Assembly (NCBI GenBank): GCA_024734555.1
Contig: JANPWX010000076.1
Coordinates: 2,682,051-2,746,050, forward strand
DNA from: Trochalopteron elliotii
Lineage: Eukaryota > Chordata > Aves > Passeriformes > Leiothrichidae
Direction of reading: 5' to 3'
Length of the DNA stretch: 64,000 nt
Numbering within the stretch: position 1 is the first letter of the stretch; each line of letters begins with the position of its first letter. The notes beneath the pieces were generated by a model. That model saw only the letters and a program-made list of their open reading frames with translations. It did not search any database and was not told the DNA's origin. This document shows positions 38,315 to 52,137 of this stretch, piece by piece. Position numbers and translations under genes: made by a program.

Positions 38315-38487
38315 GGTGGACTTTCAAGGTATGTAAACTATTCAGGGATGCAGTACTTCCATCACTGGAGGTTTTCAAAGTGTGATTTATAATCTAACCA
38401 AGGCTTGCTTTTCCATGAAAGGTTGGACTAGAGGGTCTTATGAGATCCCTTCCAACCTGGGCTGATTTATGCTCCTGTGATTCTGTT
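38315..38487 (+). repeat. CR1 LINE 3' fragment, plus strand
   Basis: About 170 bp of CR1 3' end in plus orientation: 'ggttttcaaagtgtgattt', 'gaaaggttggactagagg', 'gatcccttccaacctgggc' and a 'cctgtgattctgtt' tail. It sits back to back with the minus-strand CR1 at 37793-38285. Confidence 0.85.
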
Positions 38488-40694
38488 ACTTAGGCCTATC
38501 ATGTTGCACTAAAATTATTTGTTATTATGTGTAATCTTATCAATTCTCTATTACCTCCTATTGACAAAAACATTAAAATTTGTATCATATATTGAGTATT
38601 AAAATGGAAAAAGAAATATTTTTCTTTATTTCTTTTTCATGTCTACCTGGCTATATAACAGAAGAAAAGGCATTATAAGACCAAGTGACTAAATTTGGTT
38701 CTGTTGGAAGTCACTAATTTAAAGATGACAAAATTTTGATTTATTTAGAGTTCCTTCATAAATCTTGGTACAGAGCAAGCAGGCATCCTAATCACAAAGT
38801 TAGGATTCAATCTTGAAGTTTGAATGAAGATACCCTGTCTTAATCTGTTTACCTCAATTTTTTTTAATATTTGTTTGGGAAAAAAAAAAAAGAAATTAAA
38901 ACCAACCGTAGTGTAGTAATTTTTGGGCTGGGAAAGTAAAAACCCTAATGCATTAATATCATTATATATCTATAGAGAGACAAAAGAGCCCCAATTAATT
39001 ACATCTATTTTTTTGTCCATGAGGAAAATTTTACAAATAGTAGCATTCTTTTCAATGTATTTTGCTGAATATACAGAGGTAAAGCAGCTCAGCATAACTG
39101 AGGTGCCACTGGAAATGTAAAAGAAATGAAAGGACGCAAAAATATATACTTATTTCCCATCTACAACAAATAAATTAAGAACTAAATGATGAATAATGAA
39201 ATTTGACTACTACTAACCTTTAATTTCAGAAATGTACTAAAATTGTTTGAATAAAGCCTTTGTTTCTTCCAATAAGGAAATGATATAATTTTAACGACCT
39301 GGTAAAACTCAAGTATATAATTCCATAATTTTATTTTCTATTCCTTCTCCCATTAGAAGAGCTACTAATTATTCACATTATGCCCAAATCAAGCATCTCA
39401 TACAGTGAGTGTATATGGAAAAATATATTTATATATAAAATTATTTTTCCCATGTGACATTTATGATAACCTATTAAATGTTTGCATGAATAAATTAAAT
39501 ACGTCTGAGAGATTTTAAGCAAGTATTACAGTAAAATGTTTTACTAGTTCCTGTCAGCATCCTTGGCACAGCATCACTTCCCATACTAACTAGCCATAAT
39601 GATAATTGCACTATTATAATGCTATGCCATGTACAATATATTTACACTCAGTATGACACTTTAAATCATAAAAATGTTAAAATTTACCAGATGCTGAACA
39701 ATTTAAGTATAAACCTTTGATCCAGTGAGTTTTTCAGTGCCGTATTTCATGTTCACTGATAAGTGTCTACCCATGGACTTCAAGGTGACATAAATATTGA
39801 TTGTTCTTTGTAAGTATGTTGCTTACTATGCATACTATATTTTTGATGGTGCATATATTTCAATAAAAGAATTGATAAAGCCTGTAAAACACTCATTGTC
39901 ATGTTTGTGTAATTGTTTGGAAGGCTATGTAGCATTATGTACAGAGCTTTTAAAATAACTATCATAGTAAAAAAGTGCAACAGTATTTTAGTTTGATCCA
40001 TTCCAAAATCTTATTGTCCATCCTGATATGAATGAATGCTACCCAAATTTAATTGAAAAGGTCACTAAAGGATAGTGAGAAGGATACAACAAATACATTT
40101 CCTCTAGAAAATTGAAAGTGCAAAAGCAGTATTCATTTCCATATGCTGTGAGCATTGAAGAACTTGGAAGGCAAATTTAGATGTTTTTCTAACTGCATTT
40201 TAATCTCCCATTGAAGTGTAATTAGTCCTGTTTTTTTGTTGTTGAATGTGGTTTTTATTTTTGTTTGTAATGGAAATGAAACTTTTGTAATTCTTTCTGT
40301 GCATTGCTGTACCATCAGCCTTCTATCTGGTAACTTTTAAATGTATCAAAGATTGCTAAGAGATTTTGCCTAAAGTTCTTCAAGTTTCATACTATAGCAG
40401 CAGCAAGCAGGGAGCAGAAGGAGACATCAGTGACTAAACCTATAAAGAACAAGAAAGGCAGAACTCACACATTTCATGGTTTATTGGACAATGACCAGAC
40501 TAGTCAGATCACACACTTTTTCATGCATAAGTTACACAGAAAAAAGGAATATTAGCATGAGGATATATCAAGAATGAGTTCTATGTTTAGGAAACCCATG
40601 CAAAAAAATGAGGCTTCATCAGCTCACTGCTATTAGAATAACTTGCTTGATTTCCCAAAAAATGCTGGGGGGAATATATATTGCTTTATCCTAC

Positions 40695-40834
40695 CTCTGT
40701 GTTTCCAATACACGGTGATAAACATGTGTAATTAAATCCATGAGATTTATCCATACACAGTGCTCCTGGGGCACAGCTTATATTGTTGAATAGGCAGGCA
40801 TCAATATCGAGTTCACATCTTTCACCTTCAAAAC
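40695..40834 (-). CDS. EYS: EYS-like exon 3: EGF-like domain 2 (end) and irregular domain 3
   Basis: A 140 bp exon, entering at phase 1 and leaving at phase 0, between an acceptor GTGGTGCAG and a donor GTAGGA. It completes domain 2 (GFEGERC) and encodes LDIDAC, an ISC, ALC and YTC, then LSPC, ending IGNTE. Domain 3 shows four cysteines (DAC, ISC, ALC, YTC). The next one (SPC) is needed as the first cysteine of domain 4, so domain 3 lacks the normal fifth and sixth cysteines. Two N-glycosylation sequons are visible (NIS and NYT). It lies 268 bp from exon 2, the shortest intron in the window. Confidence 0.8.
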
Positions 40835-41102
40835 CTGCACCACAAAGAGAATGTTTAATCACAGTTCATTCAGAATATTGACATTATGTCTGTTCAGGGT
40901 GTTAGCAGTTAACACCACTCTACTAGAGTTATTTGGCAGTTTTATTTCCTGAACAAAGAGAAAAAGTGCTTTTCTTCATAAAAATGTTCACTGCATTTGT
41001 TGAGATACATTGCTATCTTTGTGTCGCTATTTCTTACCATAAATATTCGGATGAAATTTTATTTGTTTTCTTAGAAAATAAAATGAATTGCCAATGGCTC
41101 AC
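40835..41102 (-). other. Intron between exons 2 and 3 (268 bp)
   Basis: The only short intron of the visible gene part. It is AT-rich and free of recognisable repeats. Confidence 0.8.
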
Positions 41103-41207
41103 CTATAGGGCAAGTGCACTTAAAATGATCTTCATAGCCAACACATGTTCCTCCATTTTCACATGAATTAGAACCACATTTGTCAATTTTTACCTCGCAG
41201 AATTCTC
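41103..41207 (-). CDS. EYS: EYS-like exon 2: EGF-like domains 1 (end) and 2
   Basis: A 105 bp exon, phase 1 on both sides, with a strong pyrimidine tract (CTTTTTTTTTTTTCCC) and CAG acceptor and a GTGAGC donor. It starts with EFC, closing domain 1, then KIDKC, a CENGGTC O-fucose block, HFKC, TC and PIG at the donor, making up most of domain 2. Its length and 1-1 phase equal those of exon 6; such single-EGF symmetrical exons can be duplicated or skipped without shifting the frame. Confidence 0.82.
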
Positions 41208-44200
41208 CTGAGGTAGGGAAAAAAAAAAAGTCTTAAAAAGATTAGGAATTGATATCACATCCTTAAGAAAATGCCTTAAGTCATATTAGTAATATTGATA
41301 GAATAACTTTCTTTAAATAAGATCTCTAGAATATTGGTTAAAGATCTTGTGTATGTTTTCAGACTCTTTTTCACTCGGCTTATACATATGAAAAATAGAT
41401 CTTAGTGTTTTTAAAAGAAGGTCAAACCAAAAATATTTTCTCAGCATTTGAAACAATTTAGGATGCATCCAGAAGGGGATAAGAGCTGAAGAGGATGGAT
41501 TTTCCCAGGAAATAATTAACTGAAATGGAGGTAATGTCTTCGTATTTTCTTCTTTTTCCTGTTGCACGAGTCAACCCTAATACTTACTCAAGACTTTTGA
41601 ATCTATTATGTACATATTTCATTATGTATTTTCTGACCTCTGTTTTGGCTAGGAAAAGGCTAATCTACATTTATCTGAGGTAACCTTTAGTGTGATTCAC
41701 TGAATGACTTGCCCATTTAGCTGAAAACTCTTTTTAGCCCAGCAGGAAAAAAAAATTAAACTTGTAACTGGACAGTTCTAAAAAAATGTGCTGAAGAGAA
41801 ATATATCTCTGGCAATGTGATATGAATTAATAAGAAAGACCATCAGGTTTACCATTAGTCTTGGAAAACAAGTAGATTTGACAAAACCAGAGCACTTTCA
41901 CTTTTTATTCTTTTTTTTTTTTGGCTACTGAAAACAATTTAATCGATTCTGTGTACATATTTACACATTTCTGATATTTTTTCCTTGTTATTGATGTGTT
42001 TTGTTTCATTTTCCTTGTTTTTGTTGGTCTTTTTTTTTTTAATTTACTATTTTTACAACAGGAATTCCAGGGAGGGACAGCAGTTTCCAAATTTTGAAAA
42101 GATAAAGAACAGAGAAAAGAGAAAAAAAAAATCTTTACTGCTGAGAAAACTAGAAGAAGGTGCAGGAGTTTTAGATACTTTGAAGAGGAAAACTTCAGGA
42201 AATACAATAAATGTAAATTACTAGTGTTTTTACCACCTACTTACTTGTAATCAGTATTACTTTATGGCTTAAGCAGAAAACATAGAAGAGCTGTACAGGA
42301 GAAAAATGTTTGGGAGGAATATACAAGAAGTGTGGATAATTTCTTAAATCAGACAGTATGTCCTATAAAATTTTGAGTCAGCAGTTAGTATTTCATTTGA
42401 AATTCTTCATATGTCAAAGAAAAGGAAATAACTTTACTTCAAATAATGAAATTGTTTTAAAGTTTCTAATAATCTGTCTTTTTGATCTAAAGCTAGAGAC
42501 ATCAGGAAAACACAAATTAATAGGTTAAAATTTGGGAAGAAAATGACTATGTCTCTCCTTCAGTATTTTCTGCCAATTTCATTCACTTTCAGTATGCTGG
42601 AATGGAGTGCCAAATTAAGACCTAAAGACTGCTTTTCATGGACTTCTGTAAATGCAAACAAGAATATGCTGTGATTTGTTGGCCAAAAATCTCTATTTTG
42701 GGCCAACAGGTGCTGAACAAGTGCAATCTCATGTATTTACAAAGAGGTTGAGGAGCATGCTTTTAAGGGTTTTTAATATCTATTTTATCATTTCACTCCT
42801 CAGTTGAAAACTGCCCACTGATAACATCTCTCAAATTTTTAACAGCCAAGATTATATTTCACTCTAATTTATAAAGTTTACTCAGTGAAAAACATTTTAA
42901 GTAACATGTTATAATAGAGAACATAGGAAAAGAGGAAATTAGATATTTCTCGCTATTTATTATTATAATATGTAATATTACACGGGAAGCTAACAACCTG
43001 ACCTTACATTTACAAGACTGTAATTTGCTCTGTTCATATTGACTCAAATGGTAACCCAAAGTATCTGCATTTCTGGGGAGTTTTCATCATGATTAATACT
43101 TTTAGCCACTTTTTCTGTAATAGTGGCCAACAAAAAGGTATGCTAACACATAAATAGATATTTTCATTCCAAAAGCAAGTGAATGTGCTGAGGAAGTTGC
43201 AATCTCCTAGGAATTGTGGGATTTGTTTGGTTTCATTTTTCTTAATGAGGTGTGTAAGACAAAATCAGGAGGAAAAAAAGCTGGGAAAAACTTTAACTCA
43301 CTATGTATTTTGGATCAACTTTTTTTCATGTTTATTCAAGAGGATGGAATTGCCTCGTCCAAGAAACCCTTATGAATAAATATTAGTTCAACCCAACAGA
43401 CTTTAAGAATTATTTTGCTATAAATCTGAAATTCTTATAGTGGCTGTATCCTTTAAGCAAACTTTATGACTTTTCCCCACCACAATGAGGTCAAGAAAAC
43501 CTAGTAACTCAAAACGGTAATAAAATTTATTGGAATCTGAATACTGCTGAGAAATGCATAATTTATGGTATTAAAGTCTGATTAAGTGATAAATGGATAT
43601 CAGGAGAAATCTCTGCAGTAATCCACTTAGCTTTTAATGCCTAATTATCACTTCATAGTGAGTAAGGGCTGAGTAATTGAGAAATGCAGTACTTAGAGAA
43701 CTCAAACAGGATTTTTGTGCACATTTAAGCATGTTATTCTATCAGGAATAAATTCAGCAGACCCAAGGAACAAAGGGAAAAAAAATAAATTTTATTTAAT
43801 AAAATAAACATTAGAAGGAGGGAAAAAAAATTGACTAAACATTACTGTTGCACTGTTTATTTTTGTAAATGACCTTCTATATTATTTATCTAAGGATGTG
43901 CTCTTAAAAGTTAAATTGTTTAATTATTTTCCTTAATTTGCTTTTACTACCAATGTATTTAGAGGAAACTTTCTTGTCCTCGCTGATTCCTGCTCTTTTA
44001 ATTTCCAGCTTAGCTTTAGCTTTTTGAACTCCATCCATACACACACATGTAACCTCTCTCTGTTCCTTTTATGCAGCCTCCAACTTCCACTTTCTGTGGA
44101 ATTTTTACTTTACTGTGGGATGAGACGTTTAATTGCATTAACACACTAAACCTGAAAGAATATACCTTGCTTCTCATCTGTGTATTTGTTAGAATCCATG

Positions 44201-47130
44201 ATTAGCTAAAACAACTACATAGCTCTGGGGTTCATATCAGCCAGCTAAGAAATAGATAAATTAGTGTACTTGTGTCTATACCTGATAATAAACTTACTAG
44301 TTTATTTAAATAAATAACCCCAAATAACCCAATCCAGGTAAAATTCACCTAAGAATTCTAAAGAGACTAAAATGCGACTTTGCTGAAGCAACATCAGTAG
44401 AGGGAAGAATCTTTTACATGGACTTTGGGACCAGAAGAAGGAAAGGTGGTGAATTCAATACAAATTCCAAAAGTAAACTGAGGAGTTTTTTCCCCTAACG
44501 CTGCAGATCAACACTTCCTTTTCTAGCAATAGACCATAAATTTTGCACTGAATTTGCAAGAACTGAGGATCATCAGACTTTCCTGCACTGATATTTTTAC
44601 TTGGCCTAATTGTGACAATAGTTTTTTCTTCTGATTTACTATACTTTTTTTTATCTTTACATGGAATAGCCACAGGTTGAAATAAACAGGAACAAGTAGA
44701 GGTTAACAGTATGATTTTATTTACTAGTCTAATTCAGTGCTGTATACAAATACAGGGTTGGTACCAAAGTAAGAGACCTTGAGAAGTAGAGATATAGGAT
44801 GTGATGTGAGGGACACTGCATGACCAGAGGTGGGACACCCCATAATGATTGGGAACTCACCAGTGCCCAGTTAAAGAATGAAGCTGGGCAAAACTGGTCT
44901 GAAGGCTAAAAAAGGCAAACAAATTTTATTTAGCATACTTTAGACGCACCACAAAATGTAAATTAAGATCCAAAATAAAACTGCAGTCCAACGAAGAAAA
45001 AAAGAGTGTTAGTAGATGTATAGAAATGAACCCAGAGATGAAGAAGAAACCACCAGTATGAATGTCACATTCCTTCCAGTGAAGGACTATAGATTCTGCA
45101 ACATTGCTCCCAACAGCAGCACTATGAAACCATTGATCTTAAGACCTTGAGGAGGAGGGAAAAGGGTGATTATAATACCATAAAAAGAGAGAAAAAAAAT
45201 GTGTTAAAACTGCATTTTCACTGATTTTCTGCAGCAATTATATTTACCTAGATAATGATTTTAATTTAAATATTTCAGTTACATTATCAATACATTTTTG
45301 GCCTTACGTGCATATATGGTATGCTTCTACCCTGTGCATAACAAAGATTTTCAACAGAACAGAATCCTCTAGAGGCTTATGTACCATTAAGTCTGACTTA
45401 ATCAAATAACTTCCTGAGGGTTCTTTAAAAGCATATAACTCACATAAGCAATAAGCATTCTATATTGCACTGTGTAGTAAAGCCACCACTTCTGCTGTGT
45501 TTCATTTTTAATTGACCCAAACATTTTAAGCTATAAAATCGAATTTGCATTACTTCGGACTTTGGCTGCACTTACAGTTGCTAGATATATTTTTAGTTTT
45601 ATGTGATCTTCTTTAGTCTATTTTTTTATTCTGCTCTAGTCTATTTTTGTACTTTCACTCTCAATTTAATATTACCTTTTGTTTTTTTCAGAAACTATGT
45701 AACAACCAGTGTGCTGATGAAGAGTGCATAAAGACGATCTACAGTAAACATTTTTAATTTGCTATTTCATGTGGTAACAAATTTATCAAGCAAAAAGAAT
45801 ACATGACCTAACTCTTCTCTTCAGTGTACAAGTACTGGATTGCATCATAATTATTTTTTAAATGTTTTTTCTCCAAAGTAATTTCATGAAACTACAATTC
45901 AAGACTTTTTTTTTGTATGTTTTCTTGTTCCTTGACTGTGAAGGCAGTTGTAACACCCAATTAGATTTATTGCATATGTACACACATGTGCACATGCTGA
46001 AATAATCACAGAACCATTACTTTTCTACCATTCAAACCAAGAAGCCAGTAGGAACTTCAAAAAATATGCTCTTTGGCAGAGCATGGGCAGTTAAGGTCCA
46101 ATCTCTAAAATGTTGACTTTTACATCCATGCTATTGCATTTTAGGTCATGAAAAATTCCACTTTTGTTGTATGATTTGTCTCATCCATGAACTCAGTCCA
46201 AAAAAGGTCAGATGAGTGGAGTCCTCTAAAATTCTCAGTTCTTTCCATGAGATCACAGAGTTAAAAGCCTGGCACAGACATTGTAAGCACTAAAAAATTG
46301 CACGTTTTATTCCATTTCCTAGAACTCTACATTTATTTATTTATTTTCAAATACACTGAATCCACTTACAGTAATATTTATTGAAACCACTAGATGTTCA
46401 AAGAGGTTTCCATGGATTCTGAATATTTCCTTATTTTCCCTTGGAGTTGTGTAGAACTGTGCAATAAATGTATTCCTAGATAAATCTAGGTATAGTGATA
46501 AATCCTTGTGGTTTTCTAAGCAATGTCAGTGAAAGAGAAAAGAATTTTAAAAATAGCAGAAATAAAGAACTGATCTGACATTCACAAATGTAGCTCTTCA
46601 TAATTCTGCATGACAGTTGAACTATCAAGCTTAAATGACTTGGTTTTGACATTAGAAAAAAGTCCTTTATTAACTAGCTAGCAAAAATATTCAAATGAGG
46701 ATTCATTTAAGATTAATATATGTGGTTTTTCAGTCTTCTTAGAACAAAATATAATTGCATACTGATAAAAAAATATTTTATCTACAGCTGAACATTAAAG
46801 AAAAGATCATATTATTGTTCTCATTGGTGGAAGCATTTTTGCTATAGGTGGGTTGAAGAAACTTGAAACTGGAAAATCTTCACTGACTATAGATGAAATC
46901 TAGACAACTTGTTTAGACTAAATTATTAAAATTTAGATTTCTAAAGTACATCATACCGAAATAGCTCATTCATTGATTATCACTCCTGTATCCCTGTATT
47001 TAATGAAAAATATTGAAAATTATACAGCCATCTAAAATGGCAGCTGGCATCAAAATGAACATATTTATCTACAGTGGTAATTGAAAAATATTCTAAAAAT
47101 ATTTATTTTGTTGAAATTTGCAGGCTTAAT

Positions 47131-47577
47131 TGTAGTGACGCGAGTTTCAGGTTTTTGAATTTGTATTTTGTGTTTGTTATAAGTCTGTACTTGGTATGTC
47201 CCTTTCACCCCCCTACCCTTGGTGACCCCTGTGGTTTCTCCTGATGTGACCCCTCCCCCTTCCCTTCCCCATTGGGTCAGTGTTTCCCCGCCCAGCCCCT
47301 GAGCTGGGAAAAAGGGGACACACCACGCCCAGGCTCTCTCTCTCTCTCCACTCTCCCACCATGCTTCCCTCATGCTGAGAAGGGGCTCTGGCAAAACCCC
47401 TTCCACATGGCTGCACTGAATAAACATCCTTATTAACCCAAGAGAGAGCACGATTCCTTCTTCCAAGCCTGACCCACTCAGCAGCTGCTGAGCTGAAGGA
47501 CCCACACAAACTGTTTCTGTGGTCTGGGGATTCCTGCTAGCCAGCATTAGCACCCCACCACGAAAGAAACATCTAAA
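47131..47577 (+). mobile_element. Solo ERV LTR with 6-bp target duplication
   Basis: A 447 bp element flanked by exact CTTAAT repeats (47125-47130 and 47578-47583). It starts TGTAGTGACG and has an AATAAA poly(A) signal at 47419-47424, a (TC)n run at 47333-47350 and a GC-rich U3-like segment. Its 3' end reads CATCTAAA where TG...CA symmetry would predict CA, so the terminus looks mutated. Six-base duplications are typical of class II (ERVK-like) avian elements, so this assignment is an inference. Plus orientation, antisense to the gene. The minus-strand open frame 47065-47553 crosses it and is not a gene. Confidence 0.75.
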
Positions 47578-49147
47578 CTTAATTATATTTTTCAGTTATT
47601 TTACTTCCAAAATTCCTTTGTACCTCCATTTTAGGATGGTGTTTCACAAGTCCCTGTGAAGAATAGTTATTCTTCTGAGAGAAAGAAATTAAATAAGGTA
47701 AACCCAAGAACAATGTGATAATTTTCTAATGACACACCTTTTTTAATTGACATATAAAGGAGATAGTTTCCATTAGCTCATGGAAAAGAAGAATTTACTG
47801 GGGTTTGAGATAACAATTCCAAGACTGGAATTCATCATGCACTGAGTCTGACTAGATTTTGATTAGGTGTAAGTGATTAGGCACATATGATTACATCATA
47901 TTTTGGGCCAGAGTTCTAGAAAACTACTTCCTTTACTGGGAACCTTTTCAACATAAAACAACATAACCTTTTCAACATAAAGGCAGACATATCCCAATAG
48001 GTAAAGCAGCCAAAACAAAACATCTAGGTTAATTAAATACTGTCCCAGCTTCATAGTCCAAGGAGGTACAAACTATAGTAGGAACATTTTCCAGTTCAAG
48101 TGTACATTATTATGCTTATTCTCAAAATTTACTAGCTATCATAATTTATTTACATAGACCTGAATTTCAATCTCTTTGAAAAGATCAAAAAGACACCCGC
48201 TGATCACAGTCAGCTTATGTCTTATTGCAGTTGTCTACAATTGTATGAATTATACACAGTCAGATATTCTCAAGTGTTAAATATGCAGTTAAATTTTTAC
48301 CTTCTACTGGTTTAGAATGCAACTAATCATTTAAGGGCACTTAGAAATAGTCCTTTCTGAATGCTCCTCTGCAACTGTTGTTTGAGCACAGTCTTTAGCT
48401 GAGTTACTTTTTACAGAATGACTTTCAATTTGTTTGAGATGTATTTTAATAACCTTGGCTCTTAAATGAATCATTATTCTGGAACATGCAATTAGACTTT
48501 TTGACCATTTAATAGATTATCTGTCCTTTCTCTTAGCTGCATTCAGGATTTAGCTGGGAATCTGGTCATAAAGATTCATCTCTTGGTAAAGTCTTTTTCA
48601 GACATGTCTTTCACAGTCTCTTATCCTCTTGTGAAGGTGGTGTTTTTTTCTTTGTTTTGTTGTTGGGCAAAGTGCCTTATATATGTCTCATTAAAAAAAT
48701 CTTGTTCATATAAAAACCACAACAGGACACTAGGAGAATATGCAAAACAATTTTCATGCCTGGAACATAGAAATTCGTCTAGCTTGATTCTTTTTCACTC
48801 ATCATAAGTAAAATATGAAATAATACAGAACAATCCTTCACAGGGATAATCACTGAGAGAGGACAGTTTCCAGAAAGAGCATCCTACCCAGCCTGGATAA
48901 AAAGCACCATACTTACAGGTTCCTCTGCTTGTTCAAGACACTTGAACATCACACTTGGGTTCCAGAGAGGATGTGGAGCTTTTTTAAGTTTTAGAAAATA
49001 CTCCTTGGCAAATTGAGTCTAATTATTTAGATACAAGAACTCTGGATTGAGAATAAGGTAATGGTTTATAAGCCTGGAGTAAAGGTAAATGTCAGTGCAC
49101 TGAGGCAACAGTCCAAATTTTGGTGGGTGACACAAAGATTGATTGTG

Positions 49148-49610
49148 GGATAATAGAATAGATTGGGTTGGAAGAGACCTTTAAAGATCATTTAATCAAA
49201 GCCTCCTGCAATGAGCAGGGACACCTTTAACTCAGGTTGCTCAGAGTCCAGTCCAAATTGTCCTTGAATGCTTCCACAGGTGAGGCATCTATCTCATCTC
49301 TGGGCAACCTGGTCCAGTGTTTCACAACTGTCATTCTGAAAAACATTTTCCTTATATGTAGTGTAAATTTATTGTTTTTCAATTTAAAGCCTTTATCCCA
49401 TCACTTATTGCTACAGACCTTTGTAAAAAGTTCCCCTTCAGATTTTTTGTAAGCTGGGGTATTGAAATGCCTCAATAAGGTGTTTAGAGAATTTTCTTCA
49501 AGCTGAACAACCCCAACCCTCTTAGAATTTCCTCTTAGGGGAATTGTTCCAGTCCTCTGCTCTGGCTCCATGTCTTTTCTGCACTGAGGGCTATAGGACT
49601 GGCTGCAGCA
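49148..49610 (-). repeat. CR1 LINE fragment, minus strand
   Basis: CR1 3' region in minus orientation: 'aatagaatagattgggttgg', 'tgggcaacctggtccagtg', 'ctgaacaaccccaaccctc', 'ctggctccatgtcttttctg'. It is moderately diverged and non-coding. Confidence 0.85.
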
Positions 49611-50907
49611 CTGACGTAAATTCAGTATTATCTAATGTTCTTACCTGAAATGTTCTGATCTGAAACGTAAATTAAACCTCCTATACAGAGGTTGTACTAA
49701 ATTGGTGGCAGATGCTGAAGAGAAAGGTATAATAAAAACAAATCTAAAGAAGTCAAAAATTTTGAAGGAACATATGCCTAAAGTGAGATGCATCTCAGTA
49801 AATAGAAGTGGAGGCAGGTATATTGCAGAAAAAGTAAAGACAGTCAGGAGTCAAGAGACAGTCAAGAATGAGGACCAAAGTATAGGAGTTGTTGCTGAAC
49901 ATAATTTTCTGATGTGACTCAGGATAACAAACCCAAATAAACAAAACCAAGAAAATGATAGGTCTTAAAATCCCTAAGAAGTCTGCTTATGTGACAAGAA
50001 AAATATACATTAATAAGAGACATCATTAACACAGACAAAGCCAAGCTTTAAGTCTGTAACAAAAAGGTATTATATTTCAACAGAATGCATTTGAGTTGGT
50101 TTTATTTTTTTAATAGAAGGAACAACTATTGTGCGCAAAGATTGAAATATAGCATAAGTCCAGATTATTTAGTTCATATATATTAACATTATTCCAGCTT
50201 CAGTGGAGATACAGTAGGCTATGCCAGCTAATGTTGTACTTTGTGTCTGAGAAAAAAGGAAGCAATATGTGACTAGCCTGATTACCCACATTTTAAATAG
50301 GAAATTTGGTATTCAAAGCTAAAAGATATAAGTCTGAGGTCTTTTAAGGAATTGAAACAGAGCTACAGAGATCAGCTTTGTTAATGAAAACAGTCACTAG
50401 ATCTACACTATAGTGTTATTCATCTTTCCAGTGCACTATATATTTTTAAATGTGCTATAATTTTATCTACACTGCACACCTTATCATGTTTTAAACCCAT
50501 TAGTGTGATAGGTGATTTATAATGCTGTAGACAATTTTTATACTTTGGTAAGATCTGAAATGGTGTACTTGGCTTAGTAAACACAGGTTCAGCTGAGAAG
50601 CAGAAAGTAATGTCTTTATGGTTATTATAGTTAATGAATTTTTTTAAGCACTTCAATTTATTCAGAAGACTTTTTGACTGATTTTGCATAAAAGGCCTAC
50701 ATCCTTCATGTTTCCTATTGATCATGTGATTTTTTTGGGTGGTGATATATAGCTATTTGAATATTCCCTATCTATCCATCTACCCCTCCAAATGTTTAGC
50801 GAAAGCTACAGTTTCTCTTGTCACTAACAGCAGATTTATATATTTGGGAATGAGAATGAATAATGCAGTGATGTTCTCAATAAGAGACTTACAAACTATC
50901 CACAGAG

Positions 50908-50924
50908 AAAAAAAAAAAAAAAAA
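50908..50924 (+). repeat. A17 homopolymer
   Basis: Seventeen consecutive A bases; no retrogene body is recognised upstream. Confidence 0.9.
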
Positions 50925-52137
50925 CCTTTTAAGTTTTACTCTGAATGAGTAAAAAAGGAAAAGATAGACATCAATAGCTGTAAACCCAGAGAGTCAGACA
51001 AATTAAAGGAAATCAGAGCAGTTTTACTCCCTGACAGGTAAATCTTTGAGTTGTATGCCTTAATAAAATGAGGCATGGTAGATGGTAGGAAGTGGGAAAC
51101 AGGAGAATAATATGTTTAATATGCACCTGGACTTGAGGTGAGACCTTCATAGGAATATATTGTGAATAGGAAACCCTTCTGCTATGACCCTGAAACATTC
51201 CTACTTTTTAAATATTCAGTTACTGATGTAAAATGCCTCTTTAGTTTGAGTTCTGGGCTCATAGGAAGTCAAGTAGGTTGTACTTGTCTAAAAAATACAG
51301 TGCTGATAGAGGCGGGTGAAAGTCATTTTTGGAGTTCATGAGCAGATGTAGCTATCTGGAGGATTCCATATGCCCAGTTTAGGGGCATATTTTAAAGCAT
51401 GCGCTCCAGTTGAGAACTTTACTAATTATATGCTTAGAAATCCAGACCTTGATACAGACATGCTTCTTTAAAAAAACAGCATCTTTAAGTTTACCATAAC
51501 TATTCTTAATGAAAAAAAAATTCCATCAAAATTCCTAATTATTCCAATGGGCAAAATATATCGTGCAGAGCAAATTAAATCAGAAACTGAACTATTAGGA
51601 AATATGAACATACTCATAAATATCCCCCTCCACTGAGAGCTTTTTGTTCCATTTTAAAAGCAGATAGAACTTAAATACTGATATTACATTTTTCCTTGAA
51701 TTTTCATCTAGAATGTTTTTCTATTGTTTTGACTTCTCATGCAACTGCTGCATACCAAAATAATAGAAGTATTTCCAGCACAAAAATTTCAATAGCCTTA
51801 GTATTTTGTGTGGAAATCAAGACCTGAGGAAAAATTGTTGACTTGAACTAACTACTGTAGATTGCAGTCAGCTTGGAGTATTCTACAACATCGTTAGCCC
51901 TAGCCCTTACTTATTTTTCAGCAGTTTATCTGCTTCAAATTTAATATTATGCCAGTATGGATAATGTGTCCTTTTTGTTTTTTCATTGTTTAGTTCTCTA
52001 TCCTTTCATTACAATCTGTACAGTTGAATGCCCTAGAAGGACCGAAACTGCTGTGTTTTCACGTAATTCATCTTGCTATCATCTTAGGTGAGAGGTCTTT
52101 GTAAGGATTGGTGTCCTTGCAAAACACCTTCTGCTAA

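Larger units (their letters stand above)
33480..40694 (-). other. Intron between exons 3 and 4 (7.2 kb)
   Basis: The first 1.75 kb next to exon 4 is the nested LTR pair. A divergent pair of CR1 fragments lies at 37793-38486. The remaining sequence (35240-37790 and 38490-40690) is AT-rich with no recognised exon. I specifically looked for a small exon that would complete the irregular third EGF domain and did not find one. Confidence 0.65.

Noticed and set aside
47065..47553. A 162-residue minus-strand open frame
   Set aside because: It is antisense to an LTR and low in complexity from the TC and GC-rich runs.
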